Source: Clostridium sp. (GTDB taxonomy: Bacteria; Bacillota; Clostridia; Lachnospirales; Lachnospiraceae). From it: 39,877 nt of DNA. The stretch spans positions 1 to 39,877 of the forward strand of contig JAETQD010000022.1 in the NCBI GenBank assembly GCA_021770825.1, given 5' to 3'. The translations under genes and the position numbers were made by a program. Below are positions 7,660 through 16,155 of the stretch, in pieces. A model generated the notes under the pieces. The model saw only the letters and a program-made list of their open reading frames with translations. It was not told the DNA's origin and did no database searches. How positions within the stretch are numbered: position 1 is the first letter of the stretch; every line of letters starts with the position of its first letter.

Positions 7660-8364
7660 ATGGAAGTTCAATACTTTAAAGATTACAGCCCTTCCTTGAA
7701 CCGCGATATGGAATGCAAGGTCTATGGACATGCCGGGCGTCCGGTTCTTTTTATTCCCTGCCAGGACGGCCGTTTTTTCGATTTTGAGAACTATCATATG
7801 ACCGATGCCTGGAGTCCCTGGATTGAGTCCGGCCAGGTCATGGTATTTTCCATCGACACCATCGACCAGGAAACCTGGTCCAACAAATGCGGGGATCCCC
7901 GGTGGCGCATCTGCCGCCATGAACAGCGGATCCGCTATATTACCGATGAGATGGTACCCTTTATACGGTCCATGGTCAATGAACGGAATGACTGGACCGG
8001 CTATCCCGGCGTTATCGCATTCGGCAGCAGCCTGGGCGCCACCCATGCGGCAAACCTCTATTTCTGCCGCCCGGACCTTTTTGACGGCCTCCTTGCCCTG
8101 AGCGGAATCTACACGGCAGAGTACGGCTTTGATTCCTACATGGACGATCTGGTCTATGAAAATTCCCCGGTCCACTATCTGGCCAACATGCCGGAGGACC
8201 ATCCTTACATTGAGCTCTACAACCAGAGAAAGGCCATTATCTGTGAGGGACAGGGACCCTGGGAAATTCCCGATTCCACCAGACATCTCCACTCCATTCT
8301 CTTAGACAAGGGCATCCATGCCTGGGTGGATTATTTCGTTCCCCATCTGCTGGAATCCGACTGA
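7660..8364 (+). CDS. Alpha/beta-hydrolase fold esterase, second gene of operon
   Basis: This 234-residue protein belongs to the same broad hydrolase superfamily but to a different branch from its neighbour. It has GHAGRPVLFIPCQDGRFFDF early, the elbow FGSSLGA with Ser124 at residues 121-127, and a C-terminal GIHAWVDYFVPHLL with His220. The usual GxDxW acid region reads ICEGQGPWE (around 194-202), so a glutamate may replace the aspartate. It has no export signal. Close spacing to both neighbours and a shared terminator imply one transcript. Confidence 0.85.
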   Translation: MEVQYFKDYSPSLNRDMECKVYGHAGRPVLFIPCQDGRFFDFENYHMTDAWSPWIESGQVMVFSIDTIDQETWSNKCGDPRWRICRHEQRIRYITDEMVPFIRSMVNERNDWTGYPGVIAFGSSLGATHAANLYFCRPDLFDGLLALSGIYTAEYGFDSYMDDLVYENSPVHYLANMPEDHPYIELYNQRKAIICEGQGPWEIPDSTRHLHSILLDKGIHAWVDYFVPHLLESD

Positions 8365-8413
8365 ATCCATATGGGATCTCCCATAAGAAAATAAAAAAGC
8401 AAAGGAAAAAATC

Positions 8414-9622
8414 ATGAAGAACTTTATTTTTATCTCCCCCAACTTCCCCACCAACTACTGGATGTTCTGCCGGGAACTGAAGAAAAACGGCTTAAACGTC
8501 CTTGGAATCGGCGATCAGCCCTATGATGAATTGAGCAGTGACTTAAAGGACAGTCTCAACGAGTATTATAAGGTCAGCAATCTGGAAAACAGCGAAGAGG
8601 TCTACCGCGCCGTGGCTTTCCTCACTTATAAGCACGGCCGCATTGACTGGCTGGAGTCCAACAACGAATACTGGCTGGAGAGGGATGCCAAGCTCCGCAC
8701 GGACTTCAACATCACTTCCGGGTTCCAGGTTCCCGACATCCCCCGGATTAAATTCAAATCCCAGATGAAGGAATATTACCAGAAAGCCGGAATCCCCACA
8801 GCCCGCTATCACATGGTTGACACCCTTGAAAACTGCTTATCCTTCGCACATAAAGTAAACTATCCTGTTGTGGCAAAACCTGACAACGGTGTCGGCGCTT
8901 CCCACACCTTTAAAATTGAGTCCGACAGCCAGATGGAACAGTTCTTTGAGTTAAAATGGCCCGATACCCCCTATATCATGGAGGAATACGTCCATGGCGA
9001 GGTAAACTCCTACGATGCCATTATCGACTCCAAGGGCGAGCCCATGTTTGAGACAGGAAACGTAACTCCCAACTCCATCATGGACATTGTAAACAACTCT
9101 GACAACTCCATTTACTACATACTGAAAAACCTTCCGGAGGACACCAGAAAAGCCGGACGTGCCACCGTAAAGAGCTTCGGCGTCAAGAGCCGTTTCGTTC
9201 ATTTCGAGTTCTTCCGCCTGACCGAGGACCAGGACGGCCTTGGAAAGAAGGGCGATATCGTGGCCCTGGAGGTCAATATGCGTCCCTGTGGCGGCTTTAC
9301 TCCTGACATGATTGACTACGCCCACAGCACCGATGTCTATAAGATCTGGGCCGACATGATCGCCTTTGACCGTTCCACCATGCCAGTGGGTACCCACGCT
9401 TTCTGCGCCTTTGCAGGACGCCGGGACGGCAAGGACTTCCTCTTAAGCCACGAAGACATCATGAAGAAATATGGCACCCATGTCCGCATGGCTGAGCGGA
9501 TTCCCGATGTTTTATCCGGCGCCATGGGAAACCAGATGTACGTTGCCACCTTTGATACCAGAGAAGAGCTGGACAGCTTCTATGATGAAATTTTAAAATG
9601 CCGTGAAACGGTTTCCAAATAA
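8414..9622 (+). CDS. ATP-grasp domain ligase of unknown substrate
   Basis: The 402-residue protein has a carbamoyl-phosphate-synthase-like ATP-grasp fold. An N-terminal Rossmann-like domain begins FIFISPNFPTNYW. The ATP-binding lysine is in PVVAKPDNGVG (Lys155), the EEYVHGEV loop lies at 190-197, and the Mg2+ ligands lie in ALEVNMRP (Glu286, Asn288). ATP-grasp ligases join a carboxylate to an amine or thiol through an acyl-phosphate. No tRNA- or biotin-type partner domain is present. It is the last gene of the esterase operon, which points to making or remodelling a small amide or peptide-like compound; that is inference. Confidence 0.85.
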   Translation: MKNFIFISPNFPTNYWMFCRELKKNGLNVLGIGDQPYDELSSDLKDSLNEYYKVSNLENSEEVYRAVAFLTYKHGRIDWLESNNEYWLERDAKLRTDFNITSGFQVPDIPRIKFKSQMKEYYQKAGIPTARYHMVDTLENCLSFAHKVNYPVVAKPDNGVGASHTFKIESDSQMEQFFELKWPDTPYIMEEYVHGEVNSYDAIIDSKGEPMFETGNVTPNSIMDIVNNSDNSIYYILKNLPEDTRKAGRATVKSFGVKSRFVHFEFFRLTEDQDGLGKKGDIVALEVNMRPCGGFTPDMIDYAHSTDVYKIWADMIAFDRSTMPVGTHAFCAFAGRRDGKDFLLSHEDIMKKYGTHVRMAERIPDVLSGAMGNQMYVATFDTREELDSFYDEILKCRETVSK

Positions 9623-9628
9623 TACAGA

Positions 9629-9672
9629 TACCGCCGGGTCCTTTCCTTTTGGGCCCGGCGGTACTCTTTTTA
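9629..9672 (+). terminator. Strong terminator of the esterase/ATP-grasp operon
   Basis: TACCGCCGGG (9629-9638) pairs with the complementary arm ending at 9663, with a GC-rich stem of about 13 bp. It is followed by CTCTTTTT. It begins seven bases after the ATP-grasp stop codon. Confidence 0.9.
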
Positions 9673-9679
9673 CCATCTT

Positions 9680-10834
9680 CTATTTTCCAAACAGCGCTTC
9701 TGCCCGGTACATGTTGCCGGAGCCGTCAATTCCAAAGGGGCAGCGGCGGCTGCATGATTCACAGTGGATGCAGTCTCCCGCCTTCACCGTAAGGGCCTCA
9801 TACCGCGCTCTCACTTCCTCCGTCATTCCCTTTTCTGCCATATCCTTAAGCTTTGTGACCTCTGCAATATCAATCCCCTTGGGGCATGGCTGGCAGTGGT
9901 TGCAGTACATGCACTGCTTTCTTACGGTGGCCTCCGTGAGCTTATTTACCTCGCTGAAATCCCGCTCCTCTTCGGTTGCCGTCAAATAGGCCAGAGCTTC
10001 CCGAAGCTCTTTTTTATTGGCATATCCCGGCACCGGACAGACCACCTGGGGAATGGAAAGTACATAGCTTATGCACTGGACCGGAGTCAGGTTCAGTAAG
10101 CCCTTTAACCGCCCCTCCTCATGGTTTTTTAAGGCATTTCCCGCTGCATAGGGCTTCATGGCGATGATGGGGACACCCATGCGCTCACAGGCATCATAGA
10201 GCTGTTCCTTTGTGGGGTATGCCTCCTTTTCCTCCTCCGTCATGACCGCTTCCTTCCGGCCTCTGATTCTGGCATCTCCCACATCCTGGGGCAGCAGATT
10301 GAAAAGCGGATTGACAGGAAACATTAACACGTCAATTTTCCCGGACTTTACGGCCTCCAGGGCTGTCTTTGTGTTATGGCTGCTTAAGCCGATGCAGCCT
10401 GCGCGTCCGGAATCCTTAAGCTCCTTCGCATATGCATACATCCATCCGTTTAAAATCCCGTCCAGGTCCTCCAGATCGTCGCAGTTATGTAAAAACAGCA
10501 CGTCAATACGGTCTGTTTTCAGTTTCTCATAAAACTGGTTTAAGTAGTCCTTACATACCTTCTCATCCCTGGTTTTCACATACTGTCCATCGGCGTCCGC
10601 ACATCCCAGATGGCCTGCCAGATAGACCTTATCCCGCACGCCCTCCAGGGCACGGCCAAAGTATTCTCTTGTGGACGGCGTTCCCACAAAGATATCAAAA
10701 TAGTTGATGCCCTCCGAAACTGCCTCCTGCACCAGCTCACGTACCTGCTCTTCCGGCGCCGTCCATACATATTCGCAGCCCATGCTTATGATGCTGACCT
10801 TCATTCCCGTTTTTCCCAATTCTCTGTAAATCAT
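9680..10834 (-). CDS. Aldo/keto reductase with C-terminal 2[4Fe-4S] ferredoxin domain
   Basis: The 384-residue protein combines an aldo/keto reductase barrel (about residues 1-290) with a C-terminal ferredoxin-like tail. The barrel has MIYRELGKTGMKVSIISMG at the N-terminus and the catalytic-region segments YFDIF and LFLHNCDD. The tail has two cysteine clusters, CMYCNHCQPCPKG and CIHCESCSRRCPFG. This architecture is common in anaerobes and is thought to couple NAD(P)H and ferredoxin electrons; the substrate is unknown. The start at 10834 follows AGGAGG by eight bases; upstream in-frame codons lack such a site and would run through the promoter. Confidence 0.9.
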   Translation of the reverse strand: MIYRELGKTGMKVSIISMGCEYVWTAPEEQVRELVQEAVSEGINYFDIFVGTPSTREYFGRALEGVRDKVYLAGHLGCADADGQYVKTRDEKVCKDYLNQFYEKLKTDRIDVLFLHNCDDLEDLDGILNGWMYAYAKELKDSGRAGCIGLSSHNTKTALEAVKSGKIDVLMFPVNPLFNLLPQDVGDARIRGRKEAVMTEEEKEAYPTKEQLYDACERMGVPIIAMKPYAAGNALKNHEEGRLKGLLNLTPVQCISYVLSIPQVVCPVPGYANKKELREALAYLTATEEERDFSEVNKLTEATVRKQCMYCNHCQPCPKGIDIAEVTKLKDMAEKGMTEEVRARYEALTVKAGDCIHCESCSRRCPFGIDGSGNMYRAEALFGK

Positions 10835-10859
10835 TCTGCCGCCTCCTTTTCTTCCTTCC

Positions 10860-10888
10860 ATTATACCTCCCGAGAGCGGCCCTGTCAT
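10860..10888 (-). promoter_or_regulatory. Promoter of the aldo/keto reductase gene
   Basis: ATGACA (10888-10883) and TATAAT (10865-10860) on the minus strand are 17 bp apart, and the AGGAGG ribosome site follows within about 20 bases. Confidence 0.65.
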
Positions 10889-10947
10889 CCCTTTTTCCCG
10901 CCTTGCCTCCCGAAGAGAATTCGGCCCGTCAGGGCTTTTTGTGTTAT

Positions 10948-10982
10948 CATAAAAACTGCTGCGGAGTCTCATTCCGCAGCAG
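10948..10982 (-). terminator. Terminator of the ABC/creatininase/nitrilase/RraA operon
   Basis: A perfect 10-bp stem (CTGCTGCGGA at 10956-10965 with its complement at 10973-10982) is followed on the minus strand by TTTTT. It starts 15 bases beyond the stop codon of the RraA-like gene. Confidence 0.9.
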
Positions 10983-10997
10983 CAAAGGTTCGTCTGT

Positions 10998-11690
10998 TTA
11001 TTTTTTATGATATTCCGGAAGATCTAACTCACCAAGACGGATGTCATTAATGAGTTTCACCAGATCATGCTTCATTAAATTACCCACCGGCTTGGCCAGG
11101 GAGGCTTCAGCGGTCTTAAACTGTTCCCGCATCTTCCGCTCACGGGCGGCTGCGCCTTCGGCCATTACCAGTTTCTCCTCGTAATTATCCGGCTCCATGA
11201 CAATAACACCGTCTGCATCACCGAATACGATGTCTCCGGGATGTACCACGGCTCCGCCGCAGTTCACATCCGTATTATATTCACCGGAGATACCCCATAC
11301 GTTTGTGGTGGCCACGGAAATGCCTGTACAGAATACCGGGAAATCCATCTCCTCAATCCACAGGGAATCGGTGGCCGGTCCATCCAGCACGATACCGGCC
11401 AGGCCGGCAGCCCTGGCGTTTCTTGCTACCATCTCTCCCACGGCCGCATATACCTGGTCGCAACAGCGGTCAATAACTAAAACCGAACCTTTGGGCGCCT
11501 CCTCAATGGCCTTATACATGGCGCAGGAATCCTTTCCCAGAATCCGTACCGTATAAGCCGGTCCGATCATTTTGCTGTGTTTGTTGATGGGCTTCATCTC
11601 CGGCTTCATGAACCGCACTCCCACAAAATGTCCATAGGTAGCCGGGTCTGTCTGCATAAACCGGTCAATCAGTTCTTTTGTCCACTCCAT
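10998..11690 (-). CDS. RraA-like / HMG-CHA aldolase family protein
   Basis: The 230-residue protein has the RraA-like fold signature: an MIGPAYTVR strand (41-49), GSVLVID (68-74), VGEMVARNARAAGLAGIVLDG (84-104) and HPGDIVFGDADGVIV (150-164). Family members either bind RNase E (RraA) or are divalent-metal aldolases and decarboxylases acting on 4-hydroxy-4-methyl-2-oxoglutarate or oxaloacetate. The usual DG-x-x-R-D motif reads DGPATD here (103-108): the aspartate is present but the arginine that grips the pyruvyl group in the aldolases is a threonine. The reaction is therefore uncertain. It is the last gene of the eight-gene operon, 14 bp after the amidase gene. Confidence 0.85.
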   Translation of the reverse strand: MEWTKELIDRFMQTDPATYGHFVGVRFMKPEMKPINKHSKMIGPAYTVRILGKDSCAMYKAIEEAPKGSVLVIDRCCDQVYAAVGEMVARNARAAGLAGIVLDGPATDSLWIEEMDFPVFCTGISVATTNVWGISGEYNTDVNCGGAVVHPGDIVFGDADGVIVMEPDNYEEKLVMAEGAAARERKMREQFKTAEASLAKPVGNLMKHDLVKLINDIRLGELDLPEYHKK

Positions 11691-11704
11691 TTCAAAACTC
11701 CCCC

Positions 11705-12535
11705 TTATTTCTTAATGACATCATAGATATCGCTTCTGCGGTTCTTAAGGCACGGCAGATCGCTGCGGACTTTATCCAGGTAATCCAGATCAATCTCTGC
11801 CATGGTAACGCCTGCGGTCTCTTTCGCCCGGGCAATGACGGTTCCCCAGGGATCTGCAACCAGGCTGGAGCCATAGGACATGGATTTTCCTCCGCGCTTA
11901 ATGCCGATCTGTCCCGGTGCCACAATGTAGCAGGTGTTCTCAACGGCACGGGTGCGGAGAATGATCTCCCAATGGTCCTTACCGGTCTGCATCTGGAAGT
12001 TGGCCGGAGTGAAGATCACCTGGCATCCGTTCATGGCCATATAGCGGTACAGCTCCGGGAAACGGATATCATAGCAGATGGAAAGACCGATTTTTCCAAG
12101 CTCTGTGTCCACCATCACAATGTCCTTACCGATCTGCATCCGGTCGGATTCTCTGGTTTCTGTACCATCGCGGAGCGTAATGTCGAAAGCGTGAAGCTTT
12201 CTGTATCTGGCAACCTCTTCGCCGTCTGGGTTTAAAAGAACTGTGGTGTTGTACTTCTTCTCGCCGTCCGGATTTACTTCGCTGATGGAACCGCAGTGAA
12301 TCCAGATTTTATGCTCTCTGGCCTTCTTTGCCATCAGGCTGATGGTGGGACCGCCCGGAATCTCCTCTGCCTCGCGGGGCTCCACACCGATGTAGTTAAA
12401 TACCTCCGGGAATGCCACCAGCTTGGCTCCCTTTGCGGCTGCCTCGTCAATATATCTGCAGGCTGCCTCCATGTTCTCTTCATAATTGTCGCGGGTATCC
12501 ATCTGGATGACACCGATCTGATATTTTCTAATCAT
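11705..12535 (-). CDS. Carbon-nitrogen hydrolase, nitrilase superfamily (Nit/omega-amidase-like)
   Basis: The 276-residue protein has the full Glu-Lys-Cys triad of the superfamily: Glu44 in AFPEVFN, Lys113 in YRKLHAFD and Cys154 in ICYDIRFPE. The latter is the form seen in Nit1/Nit2-type amidases such as deaminated-glutathione amidase and omega-amidase. These enzymes release ammonia from small amides in the cytoplasm. The gene lies 21 bp after the creatininase-family gene and 14 bp before the RraA-like gene. The context suggests that it removes an amide group from an imported compound or from the product of the creatininase-family enzyme; the substrate is not known. Confidence 0.9.
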   Translation of the reverse strand: MIRKYQIGVIQMDTRDNYEENMEAACRYIDEAAAKGAKLVAFPEVFNYIGVEPREAEEIPGGPTISLMAKKAREHKIWIHCGSISEVNPDGEKKYNTTVLLNPDGEEVARYRKLHAFDITLRDGTETRESDRMQIGKDIVMVDTELGKIGLSICYDIRFPELYRYMAMNGCQVIFTPANFQMQTGKDHWEIILRTRAVENTCYIVAPGQIGIKRGGKSMSYGSSLVADPWGTVIARAKETAGVTMAEIDLDYLDKVRSDLPCLKNRRSDIYDVIKK

Positions 12536-12556
12536 AACGCCTTTATCCCTTTCTTC

Positions 12557-13294
12557 TTACTTCCACATTTTTTCCATGTATTCCACAATCCGGTCCACAC
12601 AGATATTGAAAATCTTCTCTCCCTTTTCTGCGGTTCCCACGGTTGCGTCTCCCACCGTTGCATTGGGGGTCTTATCGTGCATCGGAGAATAGGACAGGAT
12701 GTCCGGGAATTCATTGACCTGAGGCGGAACGCAGACAGCCTTATCCATATCCACCAGGTCCGGACGAAGATGCAGCATTACGGAAGTTCCGCACTCGCTG
12801 GCGTGGGCATGGCACATCCGTCCCTGATGGGTGAACACGCCTTCATCGTGCTGCTGGGTAAACCGCCACCAGTCGATCTGTGCAAAGCGGATACCATTCT
12901 TAAGCTGGTACTTCACGCCCACAGACTGGATGGGAGACACACTTCCTGCATGGCCGGAAATGAACATGAAGTTCTCAAATCCGTAATCAATAAGCTGGGA
13001 AACCAGTTCGTCCATCCAGGCCTCAAACAGTGCTTTGCTCATGGACAAAGTTCCCACAAAGTCCTTAAGACTCGCAGAATCGGATACCTCTGTCATAGGA
13101 GCGATCAGAGCGCCTGTACGCTTTGCCACTTCCTCCGCCACTGCTTCTGCTGCAAAGCCGTCGCTTCCCATAGGCAAATGGGGGCCATAAATTTCACAGG
13201 CACCAGAGGGGATAATGACCGTCTTAGTCTCTTTCCGTCTTTCGTCAAATTCGACCCAGCTCATTTCGCGGATCCAGTACTTCTTATTTGACAT
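12557..13294 (-). CDS. Creatininase family amidohydrolase with altered metal site
   Basis: This 245-residue protein matches the creatininase fold in length and motifs. The conserved E-x-H-G-P-H-L-P-x-x-x-D block reads EIYGPHLPMGSD, with Glu34, His39 and Asp45. The glycine-histidine motif is ISGHAG with His115, and a late HAHASE block holds His164 and Glu167. Family members are metal-dependent hydrolases of cyclic or linear amides (creatinine, formamidopyrimidines, mycofactocin precursor). The second metal ligand, His36 in creatininase, is Tyr36 here, and the glutamate after His120 of creatininase is also absent. This is therefore not a creatininase proper. It lies 20 bp downstream of the last ABC transporter gene. 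Confidence 0.85.
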   Translation of the reverse strand: MSNKKYWIREMSWVEFDERRKETKTVIIPSGACEIYGPHLPMGSDGFAAEAVAEEVAKRTGALIAPMTEVSDSASLKDFVGTLSMSKALFEAWMDELVSQLIDYGFENFMFISGHAGSVSPIQSVGVKYQLKNGIRFAQIDWWRFTQQHDEGVFTHQGRMCHAHASECGTSVMLHLRPDLVDMDKAVCVPPQVNEFPDILSYSPMHDKTPNATVGDATVGTAEKGEKIFNICVDRIVEYMEKMWK

Positions 13295-13314
13295 GGTACA
13301 CCTCCTAAAAATAT

Positions 13315-14280
13315 TTATTTCAGATTGTTGATTTCACGGACATGGTGGCAGGCCACAAAATGTCCGGGGCAGACCTCTTCGGCTGCCGGTGTGCTGGCGA
13401 AGCAGACTTCGTCCGCATAGGGACACCGCTTGGCAAACCGGCACTCGTTGCCCGGATTGATCGGGGATGTGATCTCGCCCTTGATCAGATGGCGTTCCTT
13501 TTTGGCCTTTACGGTGGGAATCGGAACGGCGTCTAACAGAGCCTTGGTGTAGGGATGGAACCTGTTGTGGAAAATTTCCTCGGAATCACAGAATTCCACC
13601 ATCATACCAAGATACATTACCATGATATCATCGGAGATATGGCGTACTACCGACATATCGTGGGTGATGAACATGTAGGTGAGCTGGTGCTCTTCCTGTA
13701 AATCCTGCATCAGGTTGATGATCTGTGCCTGAATGGAAACGTCCAGGGCCGATACCGGCTCGTCGCAGACGATGAATTTGGGTTCCAGGGCCAGAGCTCG
13801 GGCGATACCGATTCTCTGGCGGCGGCCGCCGTCCAGCTCATGAGGATAGGAATTGTAAAGACGCTGTGCAAGGCCTACGGTATCCATAAGCTTCATGACA
13901 CGCGCTTCCAGTGCCTGGCGATTTTCGCATTTCTTATAAATCAGAAGGGGCTCTGCAATCAACTGGCTCACGGACATACGGGGATTTAAGGAGGAGAACG
14001 GATCCTGGAAGATCATCTGCATGTCCTCGCGCAGGCTCTTTAACTGCTGTTTGTTCACTTCGCTGATGTCCTTCCCTTCAAACCAGATCTCACCGGATGT
14101 CTTTTCGTGGAGGTGAATAACGGTGCGGCCCAGGGTGGACTTTCCGCATCCGGACTCACCCACAACGCCCAGAGTCTTACCTTTTTCGATGGTAAAGCTC
14201 ACATCATCCACTGCATGGAGAAGTCCGCGGTTGGTCTTAAAATATTTTTTTAAGTTTTTTACTTCAATCAAATTTGCCAT
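13315..14280 (-). CDS. Oligopeptide-type ABC transporter ATP-binding protein (OppF/DppF-like)
   Basis: The 321-residue ATPase has Walker A GESGCGKST (about residues 41-49), the Q-loop MIFQDPFSSLNPRM, Walker B FIVCDEP, the D-loop SALD and the H-loop THDMS. The C-terminal oligo/dipeptide extension contains the CRFAKRCPYADEVC cysteine cluster, which in relatives binds an iron-sulfur cluster. The ABC signature reads LDGGRRQR instead of LSGGQQQR. It pairs with the ATPase encoded just upstream to power a nickel/peptide-class importer in the inner face of the membrane. The gene starts five bases after the stop of its partner. Confidence 0.93.
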   Translation of the reverse strand: MANLIEVKNLKKYFKTNRGLLHAVDDVSFTIEKGKTLGVVGESGCGKSTLGRTVIHLHEKTSGEIWFEGKDISEVNKQQLKSLREDMQMIFQDPFSSLNPRMSVSQLIAEPLLIYKKCENRQALEARVMKLMDTVGLAQRLYNSYPHELDGGRRQRIGIARALALEPKFIVCDEPVSALDVSIQAQIINLMQDLQEEHQLTYMFITHDMSVVRHISDDIMVMYLGMMVEFCDSEEIFHNRFHPYTKALLDAVPIPTVKAKKERHLIKGEITSPINPGNECRFAKRCPYADEVCFASTPAAEEVCPGHFVACHHVREINNLK

Positions 14281-14285
14281 ACCGA

Positions 14286-15257
14286 TTACCGTCCCTCCTT
14301 TTCATACATCAGACACCGGACAGAATGGCCAGGTTCCAATTCTACCATTGCCGGCTGTCTCTTTCTGCACTCTTCCGTGGCATTGGGACACCGCTCCGCA
14401 AAGGCGCAGCCCTCCGGCAGGTTGCTGGGGTCAGGCATCAGTCCCTTGATGGGATTTAAACGGTGAGCTTTTTTACTGAAATCCGGAATGGAACCAAAGA
14501 GTCCGTTGGTGTATGGGTGTTTCGGGTTGTTGTAAATGTGCTCCAGGGTACCGTATTCCACAATTCTTCCCGCATAAACAATGGCTACCTTATCACAAAC
14601 CTCTGCCACAACGCCCAGGTCATGGGTGATTAACAAAAGGGATGTGTTGAATTTCTTTTTCAGATTATCAATTAAATCCAGAACCTGTGCCTGGATGGTA
14701 ACGTCCAGGGCCGTCGTCGGCTCGTCAGCAATCAGAAGATTGGGGTTGCAGGCCAGGGCAATAGCAATAACGATACGCTGCTTCATACCGCCGGAAAACT
14801 GGTGGGGATATTCGTTGCAGCGGCCGCCCTCGATTCCTACCATCTCCATCATGTCCATGGCCCGCTTCATGGCCTCGGCCTTGGACACCTTCTGGTGCAG
14901 GCGGATTACCTCCATGATCTGGTCGCCAACGGTCAACACCGGGTTTAAGGCTGTCATGGGATCCTGGAAGATCATGGAGATCTCATGTCCGCGGATTTTT
15001 CTCATCTCCGCATCCGATAACTTTAACAGATTTTTTCCTTTGTAAATGACTTCGCCGCCGATGACTTTTCCCGGAGGGTTGGGAACCAGACCAAGGATTC
15101 CCATGGCAGTGGTGGTTTTACCCGCTCCGGTCTCTCCCACCAGGCCCAAGGATTCACCTTCTTCGAGCGTGATGGAGATATCATTGACTGCCTTGACCAC
15201 CTCATCATCCGTAACATAATGAATGGTCAGGTCCTTAATTTCAAGAATCTTACTCAT
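14286..15257 (-). CDS. Oligopeptide-type ABC transporter ATP-binding protein (OppD/DppD-like)
   Basis: The 323-residue protein contains Walker [10 protein letters not shown], the Q-loop [14 protein letters not shown], the signature SGGMKQR, Walker [12 protein letters not shown] and the switch histidine in LLITHDLG. The C-terminal [14 protein letters not shown] cluster is typical of the OppD/DppD subfamily. It forms the heterodimeric ATPase with the next gene product. The ATG is 12 bp after the permease gene. Nothing is missing or unusual. Confidence 0.93.
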   Translation of the reverse strand: MSKILEIKDLTIHYVTDDEVVKAVNDISITLEEGESLGLVGETGAGKTTTAMGILGLVPNPPGKVIGGEVIYKGKNLLKLSDAEMRKIRGHEISMIFQDPMTALNPVLTVGDQIMEVIRLHQKVSKAEAMKRAMDMMEMVGIEGGRCNEYPHQFSGGMKQRIVIAIALACNPNLLIADEPTTALDVTIQAQVLDLIDNLKKKFNTSLLLITHDLGVVAEVCDKVAIVYAGRIVEYGTLEHIYNNPKHPYTNGLFGSIPDFSKKAHRLNPIKGLMPDPSNLPEGCAFAERCPNATEECRKRQPAMVELEPGHSVRCLMYEKEGR

Positions 15258-15269
15258 CTAGTTCCTCCC

Positions 15270-16154
15270 TTAGTTCTTAAGTCTCGGATCCAGCGCATCG
15301 CGCAGGCCGTCGCCAAACAGGTTGAAGGCAAATACGGTCAGCATGATGGCAATACCCGGGAACACGATCTGCAACGGATAGTCACGCATGATGGAACGGG
15401 CATTGGACAGCATGGAGCCCCACTCCGGCGTGGGAGCCGGAACACCCAGTCCTACGAAGCTTAAACCGGAGATATTTAAAATATTTCCAGCCAGGCTGGT
15501 GGTCACCTGTACGATGATGGGAGCCAGGGAATTGGGAAGTACATACTTCCACATGATACGTCCGTCCGAGGCACCTGTTGCCCGGGCCGCTTCCACATAC
15601 TCCGTATCACGGACCGTAATCACCGATGATCTGGTTACACGGGCAAAGGCCGCGATGTTTCCAAGGGCAATGGCAAAGATCAGAACGGAGATGCTGTTTC
15701 CGAGAGCTGCCACGATGGAGATACCCAAAAGCAGGTTGGGAACTGCCATTAAAACGTCCACAATACGCATCAGTACGTTATCGAGGATACCGCCGAAGTA
15801 TCCGGCCAGAGTTCCTAAGGTTACGCCGATGGCACAGGCAATGCCGACAGAAGCAAGACCGATGGTTAAAGATGTGCGGCAGCCCCAGACAATACGGGTG
15901 TACATATCTCTTCCCAGCTCGTCAGTTCCCAAAAAGTGCTGGGCTGACGGGCCTGCATAACGGTTCGCCAGATCCTGAATGGTGTAGTCAGGATTGGAAA
16001 GCTGTGCGGGGAATAAGGCAAAAATGAGCAATACAACAATAACCACCAGACCAAAAACGGCTGTCTGGTTTTTCATGAACCGGCGCATGATGTTCCGGAA
16101 CTGACTCTTTTTCTTTCCACGGATGGCAGAGGTTTCTTTCTTATCTTTTCCCAT
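15270..16154 (-). CDS. Oligopeptide-type ABC transporter permease (OppC/DppC-like)
   Basis: The 294-residue membrane protein has an N-terminal OppC_N segment (MRRFMKNQTAVFGLVVIVVL, about residues 24-43), an extracytoplasmic loop with HFLGTDELGRDMYTRIVWG, and a binding-protein-dependent transport domain. The coupling-helix motif is EAARATGASDGRIMWKYVLPN, around residues 200-220. About six membrane segments are predicted by eye. It starts one base after the stop of the partner permease, indicating translational coupling. Confidence 0.92.
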   Translation of the reverse strand: MGKDKKETSAIRGKKKSQFRNIMRRFMKNQTAVFGLVVIVVLLIFALFPAQLSNPDYTIQDLANRYAGPSAQHFLGTDELGRDMYTRIVWGCRTSLTIGLASVGIACAIGVTLGTLAGYFGGILDNVLMRIVDVLMAVPNLLLGISIVAALGNSISVLIFAIALGNIAAFARVTRSSVITVRDTEYVEAARATGASDGRIMWKYVLPNSLAPIIVQVTTSLAGNILNISGLSFVGLGVPAPTPEWGSMLSNARSIMRDYPLQIVFPGIAIMLTVFAFNLFGDGLRDALDPRLKN

Positions 16155-16155
16155 A

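Noticed and set aside
7627-8292. A 221-codon minus-strand open frame opposite the second esterase
   Set aside because: Shadow of the GC-rich third positions of the real esterase gene; no start signal or recognisable domain.
10924-10942. Short plus-strand hairpin GGCCC-GTCA-GGGC followed by TTTTTG
   Set aside because: The stem is only four to five base pairs and no plus-strand gene ends nearby.
11678-12235. A 185-codon plus-strand open frame opposite the nitrilase-family gene
   Set aside because: Antisense shadow without a ribosome site; the minus-strand product has an intact catalytic triad.
12296-13291. A 331-codon plus-strand open frame antisense to the creatininase and nitrilase genes
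   Set aside because: It has no ribosome site, low-complexity His/Cys-rich content and no family features, while the minus-strand genes have full catalytic motifs.
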